From Pogonophryne albipinna (taxonomy: Eukaryota; Chordata; Actinopteri; Perciformes; Artedidraconidae), in NCBI GenBank assembly GCA_028583405.1, contig JAPTMU010000112.1:386001-450000 (forward strand): a stretch of DNA of 64,000 bases. The letters are read 5' to 3'. Positions 9,861-23,320 of this stretch are shown here, one piece after another (position 1 is the stretch's first letter; the number at the start of each line of letters is the position of its first letter). The notes below the pieces were generated by a model. That model was not told where the DNA came from and searched no databases. It saw nothing but the letters and a program-made list of their open reading frames with translations. The position numbers and the translations under genes are program-made.

Positions 9861-11399
9861 ACGTGTCACGTGTGCCACATTTCACCAATGACGTCATAGG
9901 AGCCAAATCCTGGATCTGCTCGTTTGCACCCCCGTTTTTCTTTTTTTTTAGATGTGGGTAAGGAGGAAAAGTGACAGGGTTGTATTTTCTGAATATTTGA
10001 GTCTCCTTACACACCAGGGACACATATTTATGTATAAAATACATCAAAAAGTGCATTTTGCATACCAAGTAAAAGTACTTACAAGTATTCTCAGAAACAA
10101 GTACAGCACCTTCTTATGTAAAAGTAATGATACTGCAATAAAATGTTCCCTGTCAGTGTTTGATTTATGACGTTTCTTGATTATTGTCAGTGTCGCATTT
10201 TACTGTGTACATGTTTAAGGTTGCACTTCTATAAATGATGATAGAAGAGGGAACCCGCAATCTGAATACACCCAAAATGTAAGTTTGTATTTCTTGTCTC
10301 AAGATGAAAAAATAAATACATACATTTAACAATGAATTAATCATTAAAAAAATACCTTTATAATGGGGAACATTAAAAAAAGAAGAGAGATAATTAGTGG
10401 AACAACTGCAAAAGGAAACATTTATTATTTTATTAATTAAATATTTTCCACATTTATTTTGTATATTACTTTTTGGTCAATATAATTGCATGATAATTCA
10501 TTTATTAATTCCTTATATGTAATGTATTCACTTGTCTTTAAATCAAAGAAATTATTTTTCATCTTAAAAAAAGAGTTGAAAGTGTTAACAAATTGAGCAT
10601 TTTGCTGCAGTGCTCACATGAACCAACACAGAACATAAGTGGGGGGGACAGAAACATGGAGAAAGGTACCAAACTCTTACATGGACATTTGTAAACTGTT
10701 CCAGGCGTTGAGATTGACAAGGAATATTTGGAATGCTACTCTGTAAAGGGAATAGGCCTACTACTGTTAAAATAACCTTATTTGTTTAAAATAAAAGTGC
10801 GCAAAAAACTAATTTTGAATTCATTATTGAATTGTGTGCATAACAATGCAATTAATCGCAGAAAATCCTTTGATTAATCATGATTCAAATGTGTTATCGT
10901 TGCCCAGCAATAATAAATAGTCTTAAGTGTTACCAAAGACTTTAGCGTGTTACCAAAAGAGTTTAAAGCAGGGGTGTCCAAACATACAGAAAAATATACG
11001 AAGGGCTGGGCCAGGTGAGGTATATCGCCTCGTAAGTTAAAGGTGGGGTAGGTAAGTTTGAGAAACCGGCTCGAGATACACTTTTTGTTATATTCCATGG
11101 AATGCTCTTAACATCCTGATAGCAATGAATATCTGAAGTGCTTTGACAAAAAATCCATAAAAGAAATGTCATCCGTGGAAGCCGTAGTACTGTAAAAAAC
11201 AGGACCAGTCATTTTAGCCGGCCCGGCTCCTGCCATATCTGGCAGGAGAAATACCTGCTCTGCTGAACATGTTATGTAGAGAACAGTGCAGATCTTCCCT
11301 ATTGACACCAGGAAAAACCTAGTCTAAAATAAGGAACATTAATAGTGTGATATAGGCACAGATATAAGATCAATAATACACTTTATTTTAGGGCACCTT
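9861..11399. repeat. AT-rich non-coding with MITE remnants up to the gap
   Basis: 9890-10065 belongs to the family that includes GCAAAATGCACTTTTTGATG-type sequence, also seen at 38755-38830. 10971 starts with CAGGGGTGTCCAAAC, a hAT end without a matching partner. 11035-11240 carries the common fish repeat TTAAAGGTGGGGTAGGTAAG. No gene is seen. If the arm copy is built like the 45-58 kb gene, exon 1 should lie beyond 11399. Confidence 0.5.
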
Positions 11400-12399
11400 N
11401 NNNNNNNNNNNNNNNNNNNNNNNNNNNNNNNNNNNNNNNNNNNNNNNNNNNNNNNNNNNNNNNNNNNNNNNNNNNNNNNNNNNNNNNNNNNNNNNNNNNN
11501 NNNNNNNNNNNNNNNNNNNNNNNNNNNNNNNNNNNNNNNNNNNNNNNNNNNNNNNNNNNNNNNNNNNNNNNNNNNNNNNNNNNNNNNNNNNNNNNNNNNN
11601 NNNNNNNNNNNNNNNNNNNNNNNNNNNNNNNNNNNNNNNNNNNNNNNNNNNNNNNNNNNNNNNNNNNNNNNNNNNNNNNNNNNNNNNNNNNNNNNNNNNN
11701 NNNNNNNNNNNNNNNNNNNNNNNNNNNNNNNNNNNNNNNNNNNNNNNNNNNNNNNNNNNNNNNNNNNNNNNNNNNNNNNNNNNNNNNNNNNNNNNNNNNN
11801 NNNNNNNNNNNNNNNNNNNNNNNNNNNNNNNNNNNNNNNNNNNNNNNNNNNNNNNNNNNNNNNNNNNNNNNNNNNNNNNNNNNNNNNNNNNNNNNNNNNN
11901 NNNNNNNNNNNNNNNNNNNNNNNNNNNNNNNNNNNNNNNNNNNNNNNNNNNNNNNNNNNNNNNNNNNNNNNNNNNNNNNNNNNNNNNNNNNNNNNNNNNN
12001 NNNNNNNNNNNNNNNNNNNNNNNNNNNNNNNNNNNNNNNNNNNNNNNNNNNNNNNNNNNNNNNNNNNNNNNNNNNNNNNNNNNNNNNNNNNNNNNNNNNN
12101 NNNNNNNNNNNNNNNNNNNNNNNNNNNNNNNNNNNNNNNNNNNNNNNNNNNNNNNNNNNNNNNNNNNNNNNNNNNNNNNNNNNNNNNNNNNNNNNNNNNN
12201 NNNNNNNNNNNNNNNNNNNNNNNNNNNNNNNNNNNNNNNNNNNNNNNNNNNNNNNNNNNNNNNNNNNNNNNNNNNNNNNNNNNNNNNNNNNNNNNNNNNN
12301 NNNNNNNNNNNNNNNNNNNNNNNNNNNNNNNNNNNNNNNNNNNNNNNNNNNNNNNNNNNNNNNNNNNNNNNNNNNNNNNNNNNNNNNNNNNNNNNNNNN
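11400..12399. other. Assembly gap of exactly 1000 N
   Basis: A run of 1000 N separates the two inverted arms. The round length suggests a placeholder rather than a measured gap. The flanking 19 bases on the two sides are exact reverse complements, so the two contigs stop at the same base of the same sequence. Confidence 0.99.
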
Positions 12400-13938
12400 A
12401 AGGTGCCCTAAAATAAAGTGTATTATTGATCTTATATCTGTGCCTATATCACACTATTAATGTTCCTTATTTTAGACTAGGTTTTTCCTGGTGTCAATAG
12501 GGAAGATCTGCACTGTTCTCTACATAACATGTTCAGCAGAGCAGGTATTTCTCCTGCCAGATATGGCAGGAGCCGGGCCGGCTAAAATGACTGGTCCTGT
12601 TTTTTACAGTACTACGGCTTCCACGGATGACATTTCTTTTATGGATTTTTTGTCAAAGCACTTCAGATATTCATTGCTATCAGGATGTTAAGAGCATTCC
12701 ATGGAATATAACAAAAAGTGTATCTCGAGCCGGTTTCTCAAACTTACCTACCCCACCTTTAACTTACGAGGCGATATACCTCACCTGGCCCAGCCCTTCG
12801 TATATTTTTCTGTATGTTTGGACACCCCTGCTTTAAACTCTTTTGGTAACACGCTAAAGTCTTTGGTAACACTTAAGACTATTTATTATTGCTGGGCAAC
12901 GATAACACATTTGAATCATGATTAATCAAAGGATTTTCTGCGATTAATTGCATTGTTATGCACACAATTCAATAATGAATTCAAAATTAGTTTTTTGCGC
13001 ACTTTTATTTTAAACAAATAAGGTTATTTTAACAGTAGTAGGCCTATTCCCTTTACAGAGTAGCATTCCAAATATTCCTTGTCAATCTCAACGCCTGGAA
13101 CAGTTTACAAATGTCCATGTAAGAGTTTGGTACCTTTCTCCATGTTTCTGTCCCCCCCACTTATGTTCTGTGTTGGTTCATGTGAGCACTGCAGCAAAAT
13201 GCTCAATTTGTTAACACTTTCAACTCTTTTTTTAAGATGAAAAATAATTTCTTTGATTTAAAGACAAGTGAATACATTACATATAAGGAATTAATAAATG
13301 AATTATCATGCAATTATATTGACCAAAAAGTAATATACAAAATAAATGTGGAAAATATTTAATTAATAAAATAATAAATGTTTCCTTTTGCAGTTGTTCC
13401 ACTAATTATCTCTCTTCTTTTTTTAATGTTCCCCATTATAAAGGTATTTTTTTAATGATTAATTCATTGTTAAATGTATGTATTTATTTTTTCATCTTGA
13501 GACAAGAAATACAAACTTACATTTTGGGTGTATTCAGATTGCGGGTTCCCTCTTCTATCATCATTTATAGAAGTGCAACCTTAAACATGTACACAGTAAA
13601 ATGCGACACTGACAATAATCAAGAAACGTCATAAATCAAACACTGACAGGGAACATTTTATTGCAGTATCATTACTTTTACATAAGAAGGTGCTGTACTT
13701 GTTTCTGAGAATACTTGTAAGTACTTTTACTTGGTATGCAAAATGCACTTTTTGATGTATTTTATACATAAATATGTGTCCCTGGTGTGTAAGGAGACTC
13801 AAATATTCAGAAAATACAACCCTGTCACTTTTCCTCCTTACCCACATCTAAAAAAAAAGAAAAACGGGGGTGCAAACGAGCAGATCCAGGATTTGGCTCC
13901 TATGACGTCATTGGTGAAATGTGGCACACGTGACACGT

Positions 13939-14016
13939 CCCAACCTATCGTCTCCGGCACACGTCCCAACCTATCGTCTCCGTCACACGTCCCAACCTAG
14001 CGTCTCCGGCACACGT
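13939..14016. repeat. 26-bp minisatellite, right-arm mirror
   Basis: Mirror image of 9783-9860, three units. Confidence 0.85.
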
Positions 14017-14345
14017 GACACGTCTCCGTATACAGTCGTCTAGCTCAGTAGTTCCCAACCGTTTTCAGTCGGACAATTACACAAGGGGGTTGTGTAATTG
14101 GAAATATTTTCGAGCCCCCCCTAATCCGGTTCCCACCGAGATTGGTAGAATTAATTGTATATAGTTGTACAAACATTACATTTTCTCTGCTATTAATAAC
14201 AAGATAAAAAGATCCAACTATAATTGTATATATTATTATGGATTGGCAGATGATCCTGTGCCACTGTGAAATAATGAGGCCTAATTGAAACGATTACAAA
14301 TACAGCGTATCGATCCGCTTCTTTAACAGTATTTTTATAAGTTAT

Positions 14346-14696
14346 TTGTCATTTTTTAGGGGAAAAATTAAACAAATTAGAAACATAATTCACATTGATT
14401 AATTGTATGTATAGTGTGGATTATGGCTGCTAGCACACATAACATTGCATTGGTGGTAGTAGTAGTAAGTAGATTTACTCAAGTACTGTACTTATATTGA
14501 GGTACTTAAGTATTTCCTCTTTTGCTTCTTTGTAATTCTGCTCCTCTACAGTTCAGAGGTAAATGATGTACTTTTACTACATGTATTTAATACCTTTAGT
14601 CACTTTACAGATCTGGATTAATGATGTGAAATATGATCAACTCTTAAATCAGACTTTAGTTACACCTGGAGTAAATTCACAAGCTACCCTGCAGTA
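14346..14696. repeat. Direct repeat R1 copy 2, right-arm mirror
   Basis: Mirror of 9103-9453; the partner repeat is at 15308-15648. Confidence 0.8.
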
Positions 14697-15307
14697 TACT
14701 ACTTTTACTTAAGTACTTCTGAGCAGGGCGGGCTGGGACAATAATGGCACATTTCCACTACTGCGCGGTTTAAGCGTGCCGTGCCCGGCCCGTCTTTGGT
14801 TGCGTTTCCACTTGGCGTAGTACAGGCTAGCGGGTACTATGTCACAGTTTTTCTGGCCCCATAAAATCGAGGTTCTAATGGCGCGTTTCCACTGCAGCGC
14901 GGAGCTCGCTTTAAGCGTGCCGAGCCGTGCCCGGCCCGTTTTTGGTTGCGTTTCCACTTTGCCTAGTACCGGCTAGCGGGTCCTAATTCACAGTTTTTCT
15001 GGCCCCATAAAATCGTGGTTCTAGGGCCAGGATCAACCAGGCTGAGTCGGACTGAGTATGCTAAACGAGAGAGAGAATCGCTGGCAAGGAGGCTACAACT
15101 ACAACAACATGAACATATTTTACTGTGATTTAATTGTAATACACGTTTCAAAATGATGCCGAAGTAACAACATACTGATACCGGTTAGTAAAAACCATGA
15201 ATTAATGCTTTGACAAGTCTGCAGACAGACGGCAGGCGAAAAACCTTTTTAAAATGCGTGTTTTCTAAATGGAGCTTGGCTAAGCTAATGTTATATATGC
15301 TAGTATT

Positions 15308-15648
15308 TTTGTCATTTTTTAGGGGAAAAACGAAACATTAGAAACATAATTCACATTGATTAATTCTATGAATAGTGTGGATTATGGGCTGCTAGCACAC
15401 ATAACATTGCATTGGTGGTATTAGTAGTAAGTAGATTTACTACTTATATTGAGGTACTTAAGTATTTCCTCTTTTGCTTCTTTGTAATTCTGCTCCTCTA
15501 CAGTTCAGAAGTAAATGATGTACTTTTACTACATGTATTTAATATCTTTAGTCACTTTACAGATCTGGATTAATGATGTGAAATATGATCAACTCTTAAA
15601 TCAGACTTTAGTTACACCTGGAGTAAATTCACAAGCTACCCTGCAGTA
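15308..15648. repeat. Direct repeat R1 copy 1, right-arm mirror
   Basis: Mirror of 8151-8491. Confidence 0.8.
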
Positions 15649-16391
15649 TACAAAGTCATTCAAACTAGCTGCACCTTTACCAGCTTTGAGAACACTTTAA
15701 TGATCAATCATTATAAAACATATCATATATATTATTCTGAAATGGACCAATCTGCACAACGACTACCCTGCAGTACACTGCTTTTACTTAAGTTCTTCTG
15801 ATCAGGGTCGGACTGGGCCAATAATGGCGCATTTCCACTACAGCGCGGTTTAAGCGTGCCGTGCCCGGCCCGTCTTTGGTTGCGTTTCCACTTGGCGTAG
15901 TTCCGGCTAGCGGGTACTATTTCACAGTTTTTCTGGCCCCATAAAATCGAGGTTCTTAGAGGGCCAACAACCAGACTGAGTCGGGCTGAGTATGCTATAC
16001 TAGAGATAGAGAGAATCGCTGGCAAGGAGGCTACAACTACAACAAAATGAACATATTTTACTGTGATTTAATTGTTATACACGTTTCAAAATGATGCCGA
16101 AGTAACAACATACTGATACCGGTTAGTAAAAACCATGAATTAATGCTTTGACAAGTCTGCAGAAAAGACGGCAAGCGGAAAACCTTTTAAAATGCGTGTT
16201 TTCTAAATGGAGATCGGCTAAGCTAACCTAGTATATGCTCCGACCGTCCACACTCACAACAACGGCCTATACAGACATAAATAAACCAATGACTGTATTC
16301 TCCATGACACAGACAGTCTGTGGTTTGTACTTGGTTAACCTTTGTCTAGTTTCTGAACAGATATGAGGAGCTGTGAGCTTGAGTTGGGAGT

Positions 16392-17704
16392 TAGGGATGT
16401 AACGATATACCGAATATTGCGGTATCGCGGTAAATAAACGTCCCAATACCGTCGTGAGACTGACAAAATCTACCGCGATTTAAACAAAAAATTAATCTTT
16501 TTTTTTTTTTTTTACATTTTTTTTTTTATTTAACCAGATGGTCCCATTGAGATCATCGATCTCTTTTTCAAGAGAGACCTGTCCAACATGGCAGCAAGTA
16601 GGTTACAACATGAACATAAAACAACAGAACACAAAAGGACATCATATTTACAGGGCTACATTTACATACCTAGAGACATTGACAAGTACCAACAGTATAT
16701 TTATATCTCGCCCTGTCAATAAGCCTCACCTTCTTGGCAACAACTGTATTGTTTTTGAAGAGGTGGAGAGACAATGCACAGTTTGACCCACTGCTGTCAC
16801 CCATGGCCAAAGCATATCTCTCCGTCCCACTGAGGTGGCGTTAGACTTTTTCGCTGTCCGTCATTTTGACAGACAGGATCGTAAAATATCCGTCATGGGG
16901 GGGCGGTGTTATGCCGTGTGTGCATGCACCTCGCGGGAGCGCGCACAGCGTTAAGCAAAACCTCCCAGACATGTGTTGATCTGTACGGCAAAGTACGGTT
17001 TGGAAACTATATCATTTCCTTTTGGAGGGCATGCATACCACGGCATAACACCAGAGCCTCGCTGCGGGGAAACGTTGGCGCTGTTCCGAGTTTGTTCTAA
17101 TCTGTCAAAATGAAAGACTGCTTTCAGATATTTCCGTCATTGTTAAATCAAATATTCGGTTAACGCGACCACTGCTGTCCCAGCAACATCAGTACCAAGC
17201 GAGAGAGTTTTTTCCAGAGCAGGGGATATTGTAAACGCCCAAACATCCCAGCTTATAAATACCTGGAAATGTGGACATTCTCATATTCCTAAAAACCTGT
17301 CTGATGATGCCGAGTGAGTGACTCGTGAGTTTGAGTTGAGTTACTTGAAAAACGAAAGTGAAACTTGATTTATATTATTGCAGGGTCTGATTATTAAATG
17401 TCCTTGTTTATTTGTGAGATGCAGTGGCACAAAGAAAATGCCTACTTTGTTTGGTAGTACTATAGGTACAAAAACACTGGTTTTCTTGTTCCAGTCTGTT
17501 ACTGTCACTTTGTTTTTGACACTTTAAAATACTGCTATCCCACTAAAATGCTGTACAAATCAGATTTATTATTTAATAAAGAAACATTTAAAAAAAAAAA
17601 AATTGTTTTCCCTTTTATTATTCAATATCGCGATAAATGCAGTACCATGGACTTGTTATCGAGATATTATCGTACCGTGAGTTTTTGGTATCGTTGCATC
17701 CCTA
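16392..17704. mobile_element. hAT relic, right-arm mirror
   Basis: Mirror of 6094-7407. The ends TAGGGATGTAACGATATACC and, on the other side, TAGGGATGCAACGATACC are intact here too. Confidence 0.75.
17165..17317 (+). pseudogene. hAT transposase C-terminal remnant, right-arm mirror
   Basis: Plus-strand copy of 6482-6634, encoding the ATSVPSERVFSRAGDIV signature and ending at TGA 17315-17317. No upstream transposase domains remain. Confidence 0.85.
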
Positions 17705-18298
17705 GTGCTAACAGCTAACGGCTGATGTTGTTTTTCTGAAGTTCGCATTGAAGATGACGTCACGGCTCCGCCTACACTGCGTTACTATAGTTACTGCCCC
17801 AGCTACTAAACTGTAATGGAAACGCAGCATAAAGTGAGCCAGTCCTAACAAGGCCTAACTAACCAAAAACATACCATATTCAATACAAACACTTTTTTTG
17901 AAAGTTGTTTATTTATTTATTTTTGGTTCATTTAAAGTTGTGAGTGTGTCTGGGCTCCTGAATAAGCCTCACCTGTCTCCCTCCTCTCCCCCATTTCCCT
18001 CCCCTCCCCCCTCTCCCTCCTCTCCACTCCACCCTGCTCTTCTTTGAGGAAGCAGCAAAGACTAGTTTTAGCTCTAAACAAGTTTTAAAGTTTCTTACCT
18101 TTTTTTCACCAATTTAACATTTTTTTTCTTTTTAGTCATGCATATTTTACTAATCACTCCCCCCTCAAATGGAAATATGTGTTTACATAAATGGTGACCA
18201 AACCGTTTGAGACCCACAGAGATGACTTAGACTTATGGCGCATTTCCACTACACGGCCTCGCTCGGTATGGCTAGGCCTCGTTAGGGCTGGCTCACTT

Positions 18299-18982
18299 TA
18301 TGGCGCATTTCCATTACAGTTTAGGAACTGGGGTAGTATCTATAGTAACGCAGTGTAGGCGGAGCCGTGAGGTCATCTTCAATGAGAGCCCCATAAAAAC
18401 AACACAGCTGTTAGCCCTCAGAGCTCACAGCTCCTAATTTAGTTCAGAAACTAGCCAAAAGTTAAACAAGTACAAACCACAGACTGCCTGTGTCATGGCG
18501 AATACAGTCGCTGGTTTATTTATGTCTGTATAGGCCATTGTTGTGAGTGTGGACGGCCGGAGCATTTACAACGTTAGCTTAGCCAATCTCCCTTTAGACA
18601 ACACGCATTTTAAAAGGTCTTTTGCCTGCCGTCTGTCTGCAGACTTGTCAAAGCATTAATTCATGGTTTTTACTAACCGGTATCAGTATGTTGTTACTTC
18701 GGCATCATTTTGAAACATGTATTACAATTAAATCACGGTCAAATATGTTCATCTTGTTGTAGTTGTAGCCCCCTTGCCAGCGATTCTCTCTAGTTTAGCA
18801 TACTTAGCCCGACTCAGCCTGGTTGTTCCTGGCCCTAGAACCACGATTTTATGAGGCCAGAAAAACTGTGAATTAGGACCCGCTAGCCGGTACTAGGCCA
18901 AGTGGAAACGCAACCAAAAACGGGCCCCGCACGGCTCGGCACGCTTAAAGCGAGCTCCGCGCTGCAGTGGAAACGCGCCATA
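18299..18982. mobile_element. Harbinger-like MITE copy A, right-arm mirror
   Basis: Mirror of 4821-5504. Confidence 0.7.
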
Positions 18983-19019
18983 AATTAACTATCTAAACAC
19001 TCAGAGTCCTTAACCTCAC

Positions 19020-19070
19020 CTGAGCTGTAGTTATCTCTCTCAGTCTGACAGCAGAGGACTCTCCCTCCAT
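19020..19070 (-). other. Possible short first exon, right-arm mirror
   Basis: Mirror of 4733-4783: 17 codons ending at CAG/GTGAGG on the minus strand, antisense to the zinc-finger gene. Confidence 0.2.
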
Positions 19071-19428
19071 CTTGTTGTTGAAACAGCTCCTTAGAGCAGC
19101 TATCTAACCAGATGCTAACAACAAAATTACAAGTAACCGGTGCACGCTCTCTCTCTCTCGCTCGCGCCACACATACACACACCCTGATTTATGATCGGTA
19201 TGGGATAGGCCATGTCGGCAGGCCACATCATTTAGACAGACGTCACCCTGTGTGAGGAAAACCCACAGCGTTGCGTTCACAATATATTAATAAAACATTT
19301 AAAAAATCAGCAGGTCACTCAACAGGCCAGGCCATCGAGAAACCTCCCGGTCCTCCCGATGGCCAGTCCGGGCCTCCTTCTGAGTACTTCTCCCACCTTA
19401 CACGTAATTGGGGCAACAGAACTCCGAG

Positions 19429-19584
19429 TTAAGGAAGTTGAAAACGGTGCATTTCTCCGTATGAATATGATGCCTTTTGGCCAGCTAACGGAGAGATTGC
19501 TCGTGTTTCCGTGAAAATACTTATGGCAAACGAGCATTGACCACATCGAGCTCTGTAGATTACATTGTCACTTTTGAACGCCAT
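19429..19584 (-). other. Exon-like ORF, right-arm mirror
   Basis: Mirror of 4219-4374; unrecognised 51-codon frame. Confidence 0.25.
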
Positions 19585-20578
19585 GTTCTCCACCGGCGGA
19601 TCTCTGTGTGCACGGTGCTGCAGCGCGTCTGTGAGCGAGATGCCCCGCCCCCCACACAGAGGAGAGAGAGAGAAAGAGAGATCTCTGCACCGAACACGTT
19701 AGATGTCAAGGGAGATATATGCCTCATCACACTTTGTTGATTTTGGCATTAAAGCTGAAAGACTTGTCGTGGGCTCGTCCACTTTTCTTTTAACTGCCGG
19801 TTGTGTTAAAACTGTGTCAATGTTATTGATTTTACGAGCAAACAATGTTTATTTACAACTTCTTTCCCCCCCCCCCCCCCCCTGCAATAGCACTGTGCCC
19901 CCAGGTTGGGAACCACTGGTCTGGCTGGTCTCGCAGCTGTGTGTCTGTGTATTCAGCATGATGTCTGCAGGAGACATAATGCTTGAAGTGATTTGGAACA
20001 TAATATGGCATTTAATCACGACAGCGTTTAGCTGAGTTTCTCCCGGTAGAAAACTCTTAGCAGAGGAAAGCTGCGTGATGCTACAAAGGGGCGTGGCTAG
20101 CAGCAGCTGTTCCATTTAAAGCTACGGTCACAGAATCAGCCTTTTTGGAACAGGGCTGGAATAGAGGGGTATGAGGCAGGGCTACAATGGGTGATCTGTT
20201 TGGTATTTTAAGCAAACAACTTCAGTCATGTTTTGTATAGGTATGGCCCTACAATATATTTTTAGTATTACCATTCTATAGGCGTAGTGTAGCTGTGAAC
20301 AATCCCAAATACAATTCATTGTTTACATTGCAGCTAGTGCTAAATCAGAATAAATAACCCCTTTTCATTTTTAACTGGAAGTGGAATGGGGCTGGGCTAC
20401 GTAAGGTGAATTGAGCCAACAAAAATACACAATAGGTGGGACTAAGAAAGATAATATTAAAGTATAAAAATAAAGGCATTATTAGGGCTGAAAAATGTCT
20501 CCCATTTTAATGGTGATTAGATTTTTAAATGCTAACACTTACAGTTTTTTCTGACTGTGTGTTTCCTGTTTCCTGCAG

Positions 20579-21705
20579 ACGTACAGCAGCTGGTGGCGGT
20601 TAAAGAAGAGGTTCCCCCTGACCAGCAGGAATGGAGCACCAGTCTGGACCAGGAGGACGCAGAGCCCCCCCCACACATTAAGCAGGAACAGGAGGAACTC
20701 AGGATCAGTCAGGAGGGAGAGCAGCTTCAGGAGCTGGAGGAGGCTGATATCACCAAGTCCACTTTCACTCCTGACCCTGTGAAGAGTGCAGATGATAAAG
20801 AGAAACCTCAGTCCTCACAGCCTCATCAAAGACAAACTGAACACATTGAAACAGAAGCTGATGGAGATGACTGTCGAGGACCAGAACCAGCCAGGAACTC
20901 AGATCCAGAGAGCAGTTTACAACCAAAGACTGAGGACGACACTGGAGACTCTTCTGAACCTGACACTGAAGACAGTGCTGATTGGAAGGAGACCAGAGAA
21001 CCTGCATCAGGCTCAAACTTACTGAAAAATAGACATGAATCTGTCAGTGATCCACGAAGTAGTGCTGAAAATAAACCATTCAGCTGCTCAGTCTGTAAGA
21101 AAGCTTTTTCACAGAATATAGAGTTAAAGCTACACATGAGAATCCACACAGGAGAGAAACCAGTCAGCTGTTCAGTCTGTAAGAAACATTTTTCCCATAG
21201 TGGAAGTTTAAAAAAACACATGAAAGTCCACACAGGAGAGAAACCCTTTAGCTGCTCAGTTTGTACCAAATACTTTGCATTGAGTGGAACTTTAGATAGA
21301 CACATGAGAATCCACACAGGAGTGAAACCATACAGCTGTTCAGTCTGTAATAAAGCTTTTTCGCATAGTGGAAGCTTAAAAAAACACACAAGAGTCCACA
21401 CAGGAGAGAAACCATACAGCTGCTCAGTTTGTACCAAATATTTTGCATTGAGTGGAACTTTAAAAAAACACATGAGAGTCCACACAGGAGAGAAACCATA
21501 TAGCTGCTCAGTCTGTAAGAAATCTTTTTCACGGAGTGGAAGTGTAAAGGAACACATGAGAATCCACACAGGAGAGGAAATATACAGCTGCAATGTTTGT
21601 GACAAAAGATTTAAATGGCGTATGTGTTTCAATAGACACAAGTGTGTTGGTTGTCAGTCCTCAAAGCTTAATGAAATTCAAACTGAGGATAAAAAATCAG
21701 CCTGA
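20579..21705 (+). CDS. C2H2 zinc-finger protein, exon 2 (right-arm copy)
   Basis: Plus-strand twin of 2100-3226. The acceptor TTTCCTGCAG ends at 20578; the stop TGA is 21703-21705. The exon encodes 375 residues in phase 1 after the splice: VQQL-VKEEVPP start, acidic linker with one GDSSEPDT unit (20942-20965), six C2H2 fingers (C-x2-C-x12-H-x3-H with HTGEKP linkers; finger 3 is followed by a variant HTGVKP) and a terminal C2HC-like finger CNVCDKRFKWRMCFNRHKC. The frame is fully open, unlike the 57-kb paralog. Exon 1 would lie upstream on the gap side and is not seen between 12400 and 20578. If the palindrome is an assembly artefact this and the left-arm entry are one gene. Confidence 0.92.
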
Positions 21706-21987
21706 CTGGATCAACATTGTTACACGGCATTCATATAAGACTTAAACAAACTCTATCTTTATCAATATAAGTGGACAATATGTTTAATGTTTTTGTCATA
21801 CTGATTTTCTGATTAATGGGGCGAAGCCTGCGAGCTGGTTCAGGCAGTCAACTCGAGCACTCATGCTGCATTCATACATAACGCCCCTTGCCACTTGAAA
21901 AGCTACAATTTGATAGTTAATAAATATACAGATAAATAACATGATATTTTTGGCTGCAGTCTTTGATGGGAGGTAGTATGTTTGTAT

Positions 21988-22723
21988 CAGGGTTTCCGTT
22001 AGCCGGTAATTACCGGTTTTTAGCTGGTAAAATTGAATAAAAACCGGTAAATTCAAAACCTGCCGGTCAAAATGTCCGATGCTCCGATCGATTGGCCGCA
22101 GATCATTATCGGCCGATATTCACTCTTAATAGTTTGATCGGTGCTCTCTATAGGCCGATCAGGAGAGCTGGATCTGATCGATATGGACATAAACGCGAGT
22201 GAAGTGTAACCGGACGAGCGAGAGAGATCAGATCAGCTGCTGCATAATCACCTGAAGCCCCGCCCACTGTTTAGCGCGCTGCATGAGAAACTGATGGGCT
22301 GTCAGGAGAGAGAGGGAGGGAGAGAGGAAAAGAGAGGATCCGTTTCTCCCGTGTTATTATTCGAAGTTAATGTAAACTTTTGAATAATGTACTTCATCTA
22401 CTACAAGTAGTTTCTTTGAATGTAATAATTATGTTGTTTGTTGTTTGTGGAGTCATTTATTGAAAAATGAATCTGAATTTTTTGATCTGTTATAAAATGT
22501 ACGATTATAAACTGAAGCAATATAAAAATGACTCTCATTAACTGCGTTTTAAACATCAGCATATCCGGTCCTAGTCCGGTGATTACCTGCTAACGGAAAC
22601 TCTGCTACACCATTATTATTATTATTATTATTGAAACATGACCGGTAACTTTCAAATTTGTCCGGTAAAATAAATTCTGTTCGGACATTTGACCGGCGAG
22701 AAAAAATCCTAGCGGAAACCCTG
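21988..22723. mobile_element. Non-autonomous hAT element, right-arm mirror
   Basis: Mirror of 1082-1817, with the 8-bp target duplication GTTTGTAT at 21980-21987 and 22724-22731. Confidence 0.9.
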
Positions 22724-22747
22724 GTTTGTATGTGTGCATGTTCAAAG

Positions 22748-23320
22748 TTATAGTGAGTTTTGTGGCTGGACAGGGATGGAAGTGATGGAGGCCACAGCTC
22801 TGGGAAAGAAGCTGTTCTTCAGTCTGTTGGTGCGTGATTTTATTGACCTGAACCGTCTGCCGGACAGCAGCGGTTCGAACAGTGAGTGGCCGGGGTGTTT
22901 GATGTCTCTGATGATACTGCTGGATTTCTTCTGCAGTCGACTTTTGTAGATGTTGTCAAGGTTGGGCAGCTCAGTCCCAACGATGCGCTGAGCTGCCTTC
23001 ACCACCCGTTGCAGGTCCTTCCACTCTGCGGCTGCGCAGCTGGTGTACCACACAGTTATGCAGCTGGTCAGGGTGCTTTCAATAGTCAACCGATAGAAGT
23101 TTACCAGCAGTTTTTGTGGAAGCCTGGCCTGTCTCAGTTTCCTCAGGAAAAACAGTCTCTGCTGTGCCTTTTTCACCAGGTTTGAGGTCCAAGTTAAATG
23201 ATTGGAGATGTTGACTCCAAGGAACCGTAGGTCCTCCACGCTCTCCACTGCTTCTCTGTGGAGGGGGACTTCCTTTTTTGTCCTCCTGAAATCAACAATG
23301 AGCTCCTTAGTTTTGGTTTT
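22748..23320 (-). pseudogene. LINE reverse transcriptase C-terminal fragment, right-arm mirror
   Basis: Minus-strand twin of 485-1057; same open frame, no catalytic core, so a truncated L2/CR1/Rex1-group LINE copy. Confidence 0.85.

Larger units (their letters stand above)
1..11399. repeat. Left arm of a large inverted repeat (palindrome)
   Basis: This arm is the reverse complement of 12400-23804. Position 1 pairs with 23804 and 11399 pairs with 12400, directly at the gap edges. Differences I could find are 15 G (3923-3937) against 17 C (19866-19882), a 5-bp indel near 5780/18025, one extra A near 6197, and a C/T mismatch at 420/23385. All but one lie in low-complexity tracts. The arm reaches the window edge and may continue beyond it. 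Such symmetry fits either a false inverted duplication made in assembly or a very young palindrome. Confidence 0.97.
15823..17828. mobile_element. Harbinger-like MITE copy B, right-arm mirror
   Basis: Mirror of 5970-7976, interrupted by the hAT relic at 16392-17704. Confidence 0.65.

Noticed and set aside
19703..20035. 110-codon plus-strand frame
   Set aside because: It depends on the 17-C tract length; the left-arm twin with 15 bases is broken. No recognisable protein.
22734..23185. 71- and 99-codon plus-strand frames
   Set aside because: Antisense to the LINE reverse-transcriptase fragment at 22748-23320.
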